Of a DNA stretch of 64,000 nucleotides, positions 12,901 through 24,041 are shown in pieces. The position numbers were made by a program, and so were the translations under genes. The DNA comes from Cymbidium sinense (lineage: Eukaryota; Streptophyta; Magnoliopsida; Asparagales; Orchidaceae), in contig CM038214.1 of NCBI GenBank assembly GCA_021442155.1, forward strand, positions 55,894,514 to 55,958,513, in the 5' to 3' direction. Position 1 is the stretch's first letter. Each line of letters begins with the position of its first letter. A model generated the notes under the pieces. The model did no database searches. It was not told where the DNA came from and worked only from the letters and a program-made list of their open reading frames with translations.

Positions 12901-14380
12901 TTTAGATTTCATTTTGATTTAGACCAACTTGGACCTTTAGGTCACTTTGGTTGGTCAATTGGGTTCAATTTGGACCAATCATGGCTTTGGTTAAGTTCAA
13001 CAATCAATTTGGAATGAACTTGAGCCATTGGTTGTAATCAATTTGGTTTATATTTTTATTTTACCTAATTTGGTCTTTTAGGTCAATTTGGGATAACTTG
13101 GGTCAAGAGGGCCAATTGGGTTTGGTTTGACTCAATTGAAGGTCAAGTGATATTCAAATATTGATTTTGATTTGGTATGAATCATTGGTTTCAAGTCATT
13201 TGTCTTAGGTTGCAATTTTCCTAGTTTGGGCTCATATGGGTTAAAGGGTTGACTTGGTCAAATGATCAAGTTGACTTGGTTTGACCCAATTTAAGACAAT
13301 TGATCAACCTTGGGTGATCAATAATCACGATGGGAGGTTTTGATAGGCTTGCTTCAATCTAATTTAGGTAGGATTAGAACTTGGCTCAAATAGGTCAAAT
13401 TGGAAACTTTGGGTCAAGTGGCCCAATTTTTTGTTTAGTGATTTATTTGAGTTTATATATGGATTTGGGATTGATATATAAATTCAATTGCAATTGACTT
13501 TGGTTCAAATGGGTTCTAGTTCACTTGAACATTTTAGATCAAAAGGGTTATGTTGGGTTTGACTTGGGTTGATTTTGGTTTGATTTTGTGATTATAGATT
13601 TCATTTATATTTGTGAATATGATTGAAGGTATGATTGATTCATGAGAAAATCAATTGAATTTGGGTTTTGGAATGAAGGAATTTGGCTAAGTCCATGAAG
13701 TTGGGTCATGTGGCTTAGGTTTGGTTTTTCTTTGGTTTGATTTAGTTTTGTATATTTAAATGTATATTTCATTTAAATTTGTGAAGATGATTGAAAGCCG
13801 GATTGATTTGTGAGAAAATTAATTGACTTTGACTTGATTTTGATTAGGATTTTGCTAAGTCCATGGGATAGGTCATATAGCTTAGGAAGGGTTTTGATTT
13901 AATTTAATTTAATTTGATTTAGTTTTGATCATTCGAATGTAGATTTGATTTATATTTAGGATGATGATTGAAGGTATAAATTGATTATGAGAAAATCAAT
14001 TGATTTTAGATTGATTTGGATCAAAATTTAGCTAAGTTCATAGGATAGGTCATATGGCTTAGGAAGGCTTTCAAGTTTGGATTTGATCATGGGCTTCAAT
14101 CATTTGGTTTTGGAATTTGGGTTTATTGTTTGAACTGAACTTGAGGTTTGGTTTGAGAAGGTGAATGTGGATTGGATTTGGGTTGTAAGATAGGTGGATT
14201 ATCCTATTCCCCAAAACTATATCCTAATCCAATGGTTAACTGGTTAACCCTTCAAAGTCTTTAGGCTTTGGTTAAGTGTATACCTAATTGTTAGAAGTGT
14301 CTTATGACTTGGGAAGTATTTGTCTCTAGAAGACTCCTATGTCTAAGATGGGAAGATTGAATTCACACTCCAAAAGTGAG
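9940..14380 (+). repeat. 5' non-coding region of Tat copy B
   Basis: No gene. Bases 9940-10460 are an extra 5' stretch whose counterpart in copy A lies outside the window. From 10463 the sequence follows copy A: TTAATTA-rich to about 11350, a mixed section at 11350-12200, and a GGTCAA/TTGACC-rich section at 12480-13560. The open frames at 11556-11822 and 12379-12585 are not kept in copy A and are ignored. Confidence 0.7.
12490..13570. promoter_or_regulatory. W-box-like (TTGACC/TTGACT) cluster, copy B
   Basis: I count about 20 TTGACC, TTGACT or GGTCAA words in roughly 1.1 kb, including a perfect 16-base inverted repeat TTGACCAATTGGTCAA at 12655-12670. About one or two would be expected by chance. 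WRKY binding is inference from the core motif alone. Confidence 0.4.
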
Positions 14381-14420
14381 GTCAATAGGCCTTCGGCTCC
14401 ATAATGTTGCCCTTGGAATA

Positions 14421-14600
14421 GATGATTGGAAGATAGAAGCCAAGTTTCACAATATAGGCTCAGATACATCTCTCAACACATTATTTGGGAGACCATGGAT
14501 ACATGAGAATAACATAGTTCCGTCCTCTCTACATTAGTGTATGAGTTCATGAGAGGTGAGATCTTCTACCATGTCAAAGGAGTTATCAAGCGATAGGTTC
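14421..14600 (+). pseudogene. Protease remnant, Tat copy B
   Basis: DDWKIEAKFHNIGSDTS is followed by LFGRPWIHENN and VPSSLH, then the same TAG stop as in copy A and a frameshift. As in copy A, the catalytic N-terminal half and all of gag are missing, with the same junction about 30 bases upstream. The shared junction and shared stop show that both losses predate the split of the two copies. Confidence 0.7.
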
Positions 14601-14619
14601 TTTTCAAATTATATTAACT

Positions 14620-15500
14620 AATATGAGGAGTTGTGCTTAAAAAGTTTAGATGATCCAGATGATTTTGAAGTCAAAGATGCACTGCTAGAGTTCAAAGAAG
14701 AGATCAAGTCAACCATCGATGAGCTCAAGAAAATCAACATAGGAGCTGAAGAAGATCCACACCTGACATACACCAATTCTTTGTTGAATGAAATTAAAAC
14801 TAATGACTTAATTAGGCTATTGTCAGAGTTTAAGGATAATTTTGCATGGAGTTATGAAGAGATGCCTGGATTGGCTCTAACATAATGGTCCATAAATTAG
14901 CAACACTACTCTAAGAAATCTCCTAGATGCATGTGATTAGACATAAAACAATAGGTCATTCATGAAGTCAAGAAATTGATTGATGTTAGCTTCATCCGGA
15001 AGAAAAATATCCTACTCGGTTAGTAAGCGTCATCCCAGTTAAGAAAAAAATTGCCAAATTCACGTATGTGTCGATTTTAGAGATTTAAATAAGGCATGTC
15101 CAAAAGACAAATTTCCACTACCAATCCCGGAGCTGATGGTGGACATTATCTCATCTCATACAGTGTTCTCTTTCATAGATGTCTTATCTGGATATAACCA
15201 AATAAAGATGGGCCCCGAAGATGAAAGAAACACTGCTTTTAGAACACCGATCTAAATCTATTATTATAAGGTCATGCCTTTTAGACTTAAAAATGCCGGT
15301 GCTACATACCAGCGGGCTATGACTCAAATCTTCAACGAACTCATTCATCATCAAGTTGAGTGATATGTTGATGATCTCGTGGTCAAAAGTGTAGAAAAGG
15401 AAGACTATCTCTTTGACTTGAGTAGTTTTGAATAGTTAAGATAATTTAACCTAAAATGAACCCCCAGTGTGCGTTTAGAGTAGCTTAGGAAATTCCCGGT
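14620..15500 (+). pseudogene. Reverse transcriptase remnant, Tat copy B
   Basis: The tether at 14631-14885 is cleaner than in copy A: SLDDPDDFEVKDALLEFKEE, then LLSEFKDNFAWSYEEMPGL, a typical Tat sequence just before the polymerase fingers. The body is interrupted by many stops and frameshifts. Recognisable parts are EVKKLIDVSFIR, PKDKFPLPIPELMVD near 15100, DVLSGYNQIKM near 15180-15210 and YVDD at 15364-15375. A TGA stop directly precedes YVDD (15361-15363). Confidence 0.75.
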
Positions 15501-15502
15501 TT

Positions 15503-15960
15503 ATTGTCATCGAATCAAAATCAAAGATTAAGGAGAAGAAGATTAAGGCAATATTAGAAATTCCACCTAAAGTTTAATTAGACTTGGATCATTACATGGG
15601 CCGGTTGGCATATCTAAGATGCTTTATATCTAACCTATTGGTAAGATATCAACCATTCAGCACTTTATCAAGTTAAGTGTGATGGCAACAAATTTCTAGC
15701 AGCTCCTATCCCAGACAAGCTGCTCTTACTTTACACTGCTTCTTTAGACAACTCCCTTGGTGCTTTGTTGGCCCAAGCCAATGACGAAGGGAAGGAAAAT
15801 GCACTCTACTACCTTTGCCAACATTTAATCTCTACTGAGGCTAATTATCCACTCATTGAGAAGCATTTCCTAGCTTTTATCTTTGCATCGCAAAATCTAC
15901 AGTGCTACATGCTTCCTCATAAGGTGAACTTAATCTCTAGGATCAATCCATTATAATATC
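15503..15960 (+). pseudogene. First RNase H remnant (plus RT thumb), Tat copy B
   Basis: A frame at 15730-15956 reads LLLYTASLDNSLGALLAQAN, then DEGKENALYYLCQHL and PLIEKHFLAFIFASQNLQCY, ending HKVNLISRINPL. This is the RNase H attached to the polymerase in Ty3/gypsy elements. The preceding 230 bases hold the decayed thumb (GRLAYLRCFISNL-like piece near 15600). Copy A has lost this whole segment. Confidence 0.8.
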
Positions 15961-16124
15961 TCATGATACGGCATATGCTATCCAGATGGTTGGCATGATG
16001 GTCAATGATCCTCTAGCAGTTTGACATTACCCTCATACATGGTTAAGGACACAAGTAGATTTCTTAGCAGCACCCACTTCACCTAACTCTGCTTAGTGAT
16101 GATCCACCTGATGAACAAGTCATT

Positions 16125-16582
16125 AATTTATGGAATACTAGCATTCACCATTGGGAGATGTACTTTGATTGGCGGCTTCCTCTCAAAGAGGAGAAGAACC
16201 ACAATCTACTATTCTAGAAAAGGTAGGGATAGGAATAGTTCTCTTAACTTCAAACCGTGATGTGATGAGATTATCATATCATCTATCCAATCTTTGCACC
16301 AATAATAAAGCTGAATATGAGGCTCTCATTGTCGATCTAGAGTTAACCATTACTCTAAGCATCCAGATCACCAACATCTTTGAGGATTCTCAACTAGTTA
16401 TCAACCAAATCTCTAGGTCCTATAAGGTTATAAAGCCTAAGCTCCATCACTACCATAAGTTCACCATAGAGTTGTTGGCCCAAATCCAAGAGATTACCAT
16501 TTATAAGATTCCTCGAGGAAAGAATGCCATAGCGTATGCTTTAGCCAAGCTTTCCAAGGATTTGACATGTCTAGAGGATTAG
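16125..16582 (+). pseudogene. Second (archaeal-type) RNase H remnant, Tat copy B
   Basis: WEMYFD (first catalytic Asp) lies near 16155 and is followed by a frameshift. An open frame of 137 residues (16169-16582) then holds LSNLCTNNKAEYEALI, FEDSQLVINQISRSYK and KNAIAYALAKLSKDL. The DSQLV Asp and the AEYEAL Glu are kept. The last catalytic Asp, expected in a NAxADALAKL block, is Tyr. This frame is among the longest in the window and the best-kept part of the element. Confidence 0.8.
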
Positions 16583-16639
16583 TCCATATCAATAAATGTC
16601 CAAAATAGACAAGTCTTATCCCATTGATAATGAACTCAT

Positions 16640-17970
16640 CAAAAGTACTCTTGATGGGAGGTTGTCATTGCCAAGAAGGGCGAGGAGTTGGGTGAGGCAA
16701 CCATTCATGGATTACCTAGATAAAGGTAAACTAACTAAAGAGATGTCCCAAGCCCATCAGATGAAGTAGAGAACACTTTCTTATGATCTTGTGGATGGTG
16801 TCTTGTACCAGCGGTCTTTCAATCATATGTGGTTACATTGTTTAGACAAGCACGATGCCCTAAGGTCTTGACTGAGGTACACTCAATATTATGTGGAGCC
16901 AACTAATTTGGTCTGAATATGAAAGCCAAGATCAAGAGACTAGGATACTATTCACCATCGATGATCAAAGATTGCTTGGATACGGCTAGGGAGTGCCACC
17001 AATGTCAAATACATGGTGTGATCCTACACCAACCATCCAACATTCTACATCCTACAATGGCATCATTATTATTTGAGTGTTGGGTACCAACATAGTGAGT
17101 TTGATTGATCCTCCTTCTTCCAAGGATCATCAGTTCATCTTAGCTGCTACTGACTACTTTTCCAAATGGGCGAAGTTGATTTGGCTCAGAGAGATCACAG
17201 CTTAGCATGTGCTCCAATTTTTAGGAACCATATTATATATAGGTTCGAAGTGCCTCAACAAATTATATCTGATAATGGTACTGCATTCAAGAGCACCAAG
17301 ATCAATAACTTTGTACGAAGACACAACATAGATTGAAGATATTCTAGCATCAACTAACTGAGGGAAAATGGCTTAGCAGAAGCCTTCAGCAAAGCTCTCA
17401 TCCAAATACTGAAGAAGACACTCGATAACAACAAGCGATAGTGGCATGAGCAATTAGTTTAAGCCTTGTGGGCCTATCGCACCACATATAGAACTCCTAC
17501 TCAGTCTACTCCTTTCTCCTGATTTTTTGGGTCCAAAGCCATTCTCCCATTATAAGTCCAACTCCCATCACTAAGGATAGCTATGGGTAGCAAGATCATA
17601 ATAGAGCATAACACCAAGTTGCGGTTAGAAGAGCTCGAAGGTTTGGAGGAGAGACGCCTACGGGCATGCCAAAACCTCGAGTTGTACAAAGCTAAAATGA
17701 TTCAAGCTCATAACAAGTTGGTATGTTCTAAAGATTTTCAATTAAAAAAGCTTATTTTAGTTCTAAGAAGACCGATTGTTGCTCATCGTAATATGGGAGG
17801 TAAGTTTGAAACCACTTGGGAAGGCCCTTCTATTATTTAGTAGGCCTACCAAGGAGAATCTTATCAGCTTATTAATCATAAGGGAGAGTGCCCAATGCTT
17901 CCAATCAATGGGCTCTACTTAAAAAAATATTATAAATCATGTTTGAAATTAATTATTATAAATGAAAATT
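16640..17970 (+). pseudogene. Integrase remnant, Tat copy B
   Basis: The zinc-finger Cys pair is intact (CHQCQIHG, 16993-17016), and HQPSNILHPTMAS follows. A single-base loss in ECWGTD gives ECWVPT and shifts the frame at the first catalytic Asp. SDNGTAFKS near 17266 and ENGLAEAF near 17365 keep the second Asp and the Glu. The C-terminal frame 17583-17840 reads LEELEGLEERRLRACQNL and, further on, GGKFETTWEGPSII before a stop. The tail continues as INGLYLKKYYK to about 17970. Copies A and B are broken at different places in this domain, so much of the decay followed their split. Confidence 0.8.
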
Positions 17971-18029
17971 TCATTTTGAATTCAATCTCTTCCATGTTGA
18001 AAGTATTTTTGTTTGCGAATCTTCCATGA

Positions 18030-19760
18030 TGTGTTTAGGGTAGGTGTAAGGAACCCGAGTAGTGTCCTATCCTTTATCGACACAATACAAACACAAACTA
18101 CACATAAACATATAAAACAAACACATATCTTTTGTCTCGGCTACTATGAGTTAAGATAATGCCCCTAATGGCACTCACTCAAGCTACTCTAGGTCGGGCT
18201 GACATGGTACCCTACTAGTGTGTCACCTAGTGGTCATCTTGCTTTGGAGGATGTAAGTCTGTTATGCTTTTCTTCCTTACCTAGCCACTGCACACTAATG
18301 AGTGCCATGTTAGTTTGGTAGGCCTTACTGCGTGGCTGGTAAGCTACCTCATGTTGGCTTTGTTTAAGAGGATGTGAGTTTGTCCCACTGATGATAGACT
18401 ATCTTGATGATCAATTCTGCTTGGAAGATTGTAAGCCTACACACTTTCTTTCCAAATTCATCATTATACACTGACAGGAACTTTAGTTTGGTTGGTTCTC
18501 ACTATGTTGAAGGATACACCACTCATGTTGATGAATTCACCTTAGGTTGGTTGGTTCTCAAACTTTAGAGTGCACCACTCATGGCAAATATAAGTCTGTT
18601 ATGCTTTCTCCTTGAGTTGGCCACCGTACATTTATAGTATTTCTTTTCCTGTGCTAAAGATAATACTCCTAGCATCACCTCCCCTATGGGCACTATATTT
18701 GGATTACGTCCTTTGCGACCTAATTTAGACACTACCCTTGTTACTATCAGATTGGACAATTCCCCTTTCCTAGTAAACACACCTGTGGTTGGAGAATCCA
18801 TCCTGTGGATGTGCAGATTCTTCTTTGGTATAGTAAATTTGAGATAGGTCAAGGATGACATAGCCCCATCTCAGTGTGGTTCCTTGCACACTAACAGGGT
18901 CCACATAAATATATAAATAAAATATATATTCACTTGTGGATTAGAAGGACACCCCTAGTGGTACCTTTTCCCAAGCAAGTATCATATCTTTATGATAGTG
19001 ATAGCAAAACTCCCTATATGAATCGCCAAACTACTCTTGAGTTGATATAAGCCCCTAGTGGTATTCACTCAGTAGTCGCCCCTAACTCAGGTTTGATTTG
19101 TTCTGCTACCAACATGTAACCCCTATGGTTGTCCCCAACTTTAGAAGATGTAAGTCTGCTACGTCTTCTTCCTAGCACAACCATTACACACTTAAAGGAA
19201 ACCCCTTAGGTTAGCTAGCTCTACCCCAAGGCCAATAGATTATCCTATCAAAATTATAAATCTAAGATAGGACAAGCTTGATATAGCCCCTTCTTAGTGG
19301 GTCCATCGCACACTGACATGGTCCATAAATTAAATCTATCTAATTAACCCGAGCTCACATCCCCAGTGGATATGCTTGCAATTCAAAATCAAACTAAACC
19401 AGACAAACCATATCAAATCATATGAAATTTAGATAAAATTAATCTTGACTACTTTTGAGTTGACATAAGTCCCCAGTGACATTCACTCAGTAGTCTCCCT
19501 AGGTCAGTTTCGATTTATTGTGCATCAAATAGCTCACCCCAGTTGTTGTTCCTCAATTTGGAAGATATAAGTCTACTATGCCTTCTTCTTAGCATAGCTA
19601 TTGTACACCACAAGGCAACCCCTTAGGTTGGCTAGCTCTACCCCTCAGCCAGTAGACTATCTCTTTGGATTTGTAAACTTAAGGTAGGTCAAGGCTGATA
19701 TAGCCCCATCTCAGTAGGTCCATCGTACACCGACGGGGTCCAAACATTAACTTAGATTAA
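18030..19760 (+). repeat. 3' tandem repeat block of Tat copy B (unit about 420 bp)
   Basis: Two clear units start at 19025 and 19446 (period about 421). Each has ACTCTTGAGTTGATATAAG or a close variant, CACTCAGTAGTC, a GTAAGTCTRCTAYGYC-like middle, TTAGGTTRGCTAGCTC and an end of the type ATAGCCCCATCTCAGTRGG. A longer, more diverged unit starts near 18142. The open frame at 18565-18861 on the minus strand has no counterpart in the other units and is ignored. Confidence 0.7.
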
Positions 19761-20479
19761 ATTAAACCTAATCTGATTTTCCCTAGTGGAGTTAAATCAC
19801 ACCCTTCTCCCCAGTGGAGCCGCAAATTATATATAAACAAGTCAAGCAAACAAACAAATTCAAAACCAACCTCCCTAATGGAGCCAAATTAAACCAACTC
19901 TCCCAGTAGAGTCTAAATCAAAGAAATACAACCAAACTCTTATCCCCAATGGATACATCCCCAAACAAATCCATGAAATAAAACTCAAATCCCAATCCCC
20001 AACGAATAGCCCGAACCTACTTCCCTTGTGAAAGGTTCATATACTCGATCACCAACAGACTTGAGCCCATATCTCTAGAAGATATGCCTCTACATCAATT
20101 AAAAAAAAAAAATTAAAGTTGATTCGACCTTAATCCCTAGTGGATTATAGATTTTTATGACCAATATATCTTTTTTCCACAAATCATATAATCAAATAAA
20201 ATTCAAACCTTATCCCCCACTAGATTTTCTTCTTCTATGCCCTTGACATAGACCTCTCACATGTCCAATGCATGTGTGATCCCCAAGTAGATCTCCATCC
20301 ATGTCCTTGACATGGAATTCCCATCAAATCTGATTTCTTCTCTTATGCCTCTAATACTTCAACCAAAATCCTTATAATGTATTCATTCAAATTACGTCAT
20401 CTTAACATTGTAATCAACATTTTATGTCATCTTAACATTGTAATCAACATTTTATGATTTGTGATGGTGCAAGCTCAAA
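19761..20479 (+). repeat. Right end of Tat copy B 3' region, with a 30-bp tandem duplication
   Basis: No gene. The sequence is rich in CCCCAGTGGA-like words and continues the style of the 3' region. A perfect 30-base direct duplication lies at 20396-20425 and 20426-20455. The edge between the element and the satellite to the right is not sharp. Confidence 0.5.
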
Positions 20480-21868
20480 TTAACTGTACAGTATCATGCT
20501 AAGCATATTATAATGTGAATTAACACACTATATTATATTATAATATATGATGTTATATTATAATTTGCTATAATATAATATATTTTCTAACATTACACCT
20601 CATTAGAATCACTTAGAAAGAACAAATAATAAAATTTTCTCAAAATATAAATATTGTTCATTTTGGAAGTAAAATTGTTAATTTTCTATTAGAAATGGTA
20701 CAAAATAGCATAATTTTGGTGTTTCTTCTTAGTGTGTGTCATGATGTTGGCCAAATTCTTCCATCTCAACCTTCAAATTAACATTTTTGTGAGTTTTGAC
20801 CCAATGTATTATAACAAAAGTAAAACATACTAAAATGTACAATAACATTTAGTAACACACCTCCACATTCATATGTATGTGAAGTTATATTATTATGTAC
20901 ATTTTATTTTAATATGCTTTCATATAATATATTATCTTACATTACACCTTAAAATGAATCACTTTAAGCAAAAAAATTATAAAATTTGGCTAAAAAATGA
21001 ACATTTATTTTGGATGCAAAATTCCATTCTTTTGATTAAATGACACACCATAACACAACCCCAATGATGTTCCCAAAAGCTTACCTTAACTTTGGCCAAA
21101 TCCCATCCTCTTAGACTATAAATCAGTATTTTTATGAATTATACTAGTACAAACTCTACTATATCATACTATAACAAACTAAAATATGCTAAACAACAAG
21201 TAGTATTACACAATAGTATGCTAATGCATGATGCTACAGTATATTCTGGCATCCTATATTATAATACACTATAACATATTATATTATACTATGTTGCATA
21301 TCACATCACAAGGGCTTGCTTAAGATAAAAAAATCATAAAATTAGTATAAGCAATAAAAAACTATATATTTTAGTTGTATCACTTACATATTTTAAATTG
21401 AAACAATATATTATGATGCCATGATCTACCTATTATGAATTTGGCCAAATTCCACCATTTTAAAGTCTAAATTAGTATTTTTTTTAATTATGCTAGTGTA
21501 GGATTGACTACATGATTGTAAAATACTAAAAGAATTTAAAATGAGCAGAATAATATATTATAATATATGATGTTATACTATGCTACATCATATAATATTA
21601 ATTTTGAACATAAAATCATACTTCTTAGACTATAAGTGGCTTAGCACACCTTTGGTACTACAACCTAATTCCTACATTAAATTTAACAAATTTCATCATC
21701 TAATTTATCAAATCAATATTTTTATGATTTATTTTAATTTAATCTATAGGGCACAATACCATAATATACTAAAACATTTTAAAACATCTTATAACATCCA
21801 AAAACACATCACAACATGCTCAAATATATGATGCTACATTATACTATATTATATCTTATTATAATATA
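20480..21868. repeat. AT-rich satellite, four units of about 340 bp
   Basis: The markers GGCCAAATTC at 20751, GGCCAAATCC at 21093 and GGCCAAATTC at 21432 are 342 and 339 bases apart. ATGATGTTATAT-like and ATGATGCTACA-like blocks recur at about 20540, 21220, 21560 and 21826. Units begin with TATAATATA-rich sequence and are diverged from each other. The last unit is shorter and runs into telomere-like repeats at 21869. The open frame at 21580-21831 is a chance frame. Confidence 0.7.
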
Positions 21869-22280
21869 ATTTAGGGTTAGGGTTTAGGGTATTCAAATCT
21901 CTAATAGTCAAGGGAAAGTCTATTGAAGACATTTTCTTTAGCTACCATAACTATGTTAGGATTAGGTAATTCCTTAAATCTACTCCTAACGACATCTTTG
22001 TTTAAGGTTTATGGTTTAGGGTTAGTTTTGGGTTTAGGGTTTATGTTTAAGGTTTGGGGTTTTGGGTTTACGATTTAGGGTTGTAGGTTTTAGGGTTTAG
22101 GGTTTAGGGTTTTAAGGTTTAGGGTTTAGGGTTTAGGGTTTTAGTGTTTAAGGTTTAGGGTTTAGGATTTTAGGGTTTAAGGTTTAGGGTTTAGTGTTTA
22201 GGATTTTTAGGGTTTAGGGTTTAGGGTTTAGGTTTTAGATTTAAGGTTTAAGTTTTAGTTTAGGGTTTAGAGTTTAAGGC
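21869..22280 (+). repeat. Telomere-like array with a 115-bp unrelated insert
   Basis: Bases 21869-21890 are TTTAGGG repeats. About 115 bases of ordinary sequence (21891-22005) follow that I do not recognise. Bases 22006-22280 are rich in TTTAGGG with variants such as TTTAAGG and TTTTAGGG. Confidence 0.85.
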
Positions 22281-22760
22281 TTTTTTTAATAGAGAACAAA
22301 TTTAGATTCAACATTTCTTCTTTTTGATTTCATCAACCAAGTGGCACCCCAAGTTTTCTAACACATAAGCAATGGTATAGATAAAAATGAGCACCCATAG
22401 AGCAAATCAATAACCTTAGATAAGTAGAATCATCTCTACTATAAAGACATAGTTCCATAAGCAGCAAATCAGATTGGTTTTCTTATTTCTCTAGTTCCCC
22501 GTGAACCAACCACGCCTCTCAGTGCAGATTCTCCATGATATGCTTGATCTCTCCCTCTACTACCACCATAGTTGTAACCTCCATCGATCCTCCCACCTCC
22601 ATAACAACCACTACTCTAACCACCACCTCCATATGCACCAGTACCACCAAATGCCAGACCACCATTGTGATAATCACCGCCTCCACCTTCGCCTCCACCT
22701 ACATATCTAGAGTAAGCCTAGCTGACAGTAATGTTCCTACCATCAAGGTTCTGCCTAATC
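22281..22760 (-). pseudogene. Glycine-rich RNA-binding protein (GRP) retrocopy 1, 5' truncated
   Basis: Read on the minus strand, this is the end of the RNA-recognition motif, NLDGRNITV (about 22730-22757), then a stop, SRYVGGGEGGGGDYHNGG, YGGGG, another stop, CYGGGRIDGGYNYGGSRGRD and a 3' UTR ending in a poly(A) seen as TTTTTTT at 22281-22287. GRP7/GRP8-type proteins bind RNA in the nucleus and cytoplasm; the order RRM then Gly/Tyr/Arg-rich tail is typical. Most of the RRM is missing: the copy is cut just before NLDG and joined directly to TTTAGGG repeats. In-frame stops show it is dead. The + strand frames at 22501 and 22535 are shadows of this tail. Confidence 0.85.
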
Positions 22761-24041
22761 TTAGGGTTTAGGGTTTCGGGTTAGTTTAGAGTTTAGGGTT
22801 TAGCATTTAGGTTTTAGAGTTATAGGTTTTAAGGTTTAGGGTTTAGGGTTTAAGGTTTTAGGGCATATGGTTTAGGGTTTAGGGTTTAAGATTTTAGGGT
22901 TCAGGGTTTAGGGTTTAGGTTTAGGGTTTAGTGTTTAAGGTTTAGTGTTTTAGGGTTTAGGGTTCAGGGTTTAGGGTTGTAGGTTTAGGGTTGTAGGTTT
23001 AGGGCTTAGGATTTAGGGTTAGTTTTAGGGTTTAGGGTTTAGGGTTTAGGATTTAGTTTGAGGATTTTTTTTGTGAGTAAACTAGTAGGTTTAGGTTTAT
23101 TTAGTTTCTTTTTTATTTATTTGAGTTTATTTTTTATTTATTTTATTTATTTAGTTTATTTATTTTAGTTTAACTATTTTTATTTATTTTAAGTTTAGGT
23201 TTATTTTTTAGTTGGGTTTTATTTTTATTTTATTTTTTAAGTTTAGGTTTTATTCTTTATTTTTAGGTTTAGGTTTAGGTTTTTATTTTATTTTTTTAGG
23301 TTTAGGTTTTAGGTTTTTATTTTGGGTTTATTTTTAAGTTTCGATTTATTTTTAGCTCTATTTATTTTATTTTAGATTATTTTAGTTTAGGTTTAGGTTT
23401 ATTTTGTTTTGTTTATTTTTTTATTTTAGGCTTAGGTTTTTTTTTGGTTAGCATTTAGGTTTTAGTTTTTATTTATTTTTAGGTTTACTTTTAAGGTTTA
23501 TGTTTTTTTTAGTTTTAATTTTTTTTATTTTAGGTTTATTTTACATTTAGTTTTTTTTATGTTATTTAGGTTTTATATTCTTAGGTTTATATTTTTTGTT
23601 TAGTTTAGGTTTTTATTTTATTTTATTTTAATATATTTTTATTTTTTATATAATTTTATTTTTAGGTTTAGGTTTATTTTTTGTTTAGGTTTTTATTTTG
23701 TTTAGGTTTCAGTTTTTATTTTTTTATTTTGTTTTTCATTTTTATTTAGTCTAGGTTTAGGTTTTTAGGTTTTTAGGGTTTAGGGTTTAGGGTTTAGTGT
23801 TTAGCTTTAGGGTTTAGGGTTTTTAGGGTTCAGTATTTAGGGTTTAGGATTTTGGGTTTAGGGTTTAGAGTTTATGGTTTTGGGTTTGCGGTTTAGGGTT
23901 TTAAAGTATAGGGTTTAGGGTTTAAGGTTGTATGTTTAGGGTTTAGGGTTTAGGGTTTAGGTTTAGTTTTAGGGCTAGGGATTTTTTATTTATTTTTTAT
24001 TTTTAGGATTTAGGATTTAGGATTTAGGTTTAGGGTTTTTA
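22761..24041 (+). repeat. Telomere-like array between GRP retrocopies 1 and 2
   Basis: G-rich TTTAGGG repeats at 22761-23062 are followed by a T run and the anchor GTGAGTAAACTAGTAGG (from 23073). A T-rich TTTATTTT/TTTAGG section covers 23090-23760, and G-rich repeats return at 23770-24041. This is one higher-order unit of the kind seen again at 54-61 kb. Confidence 0.85.

Larger units (their letters stand above)
9940..20480 (+). mobile_element. Tat-lineage Ty3/gypsy LTR retrotransposon, copy B (decayed)
   Basis: This is the second copy of the same family, in the same orientation as copy A and with matching 5' region, pol order and 3' repeats. It keeps the first RNase H that copy A has lost, and lacks about 0.75 kb between protease and reverse transcriptase that copy A keeps. 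Neither copy has gag. The left edge is placed where the GRP stub ends. The right edge is approximate, before the 340-bp satellite. The copies differ by many substitutions and small indels, so neither insertion is recent. True LTR ends were not found. Confidence 0.85.

Noticed and set aside
22501..22771. Two overlapping plus-strand open frames rich in His/Thr/Ser
   Set aside because: They are antisense to the glycine-rich tail of GRP retrocopy 1; GGN codons read backwards give these residues.
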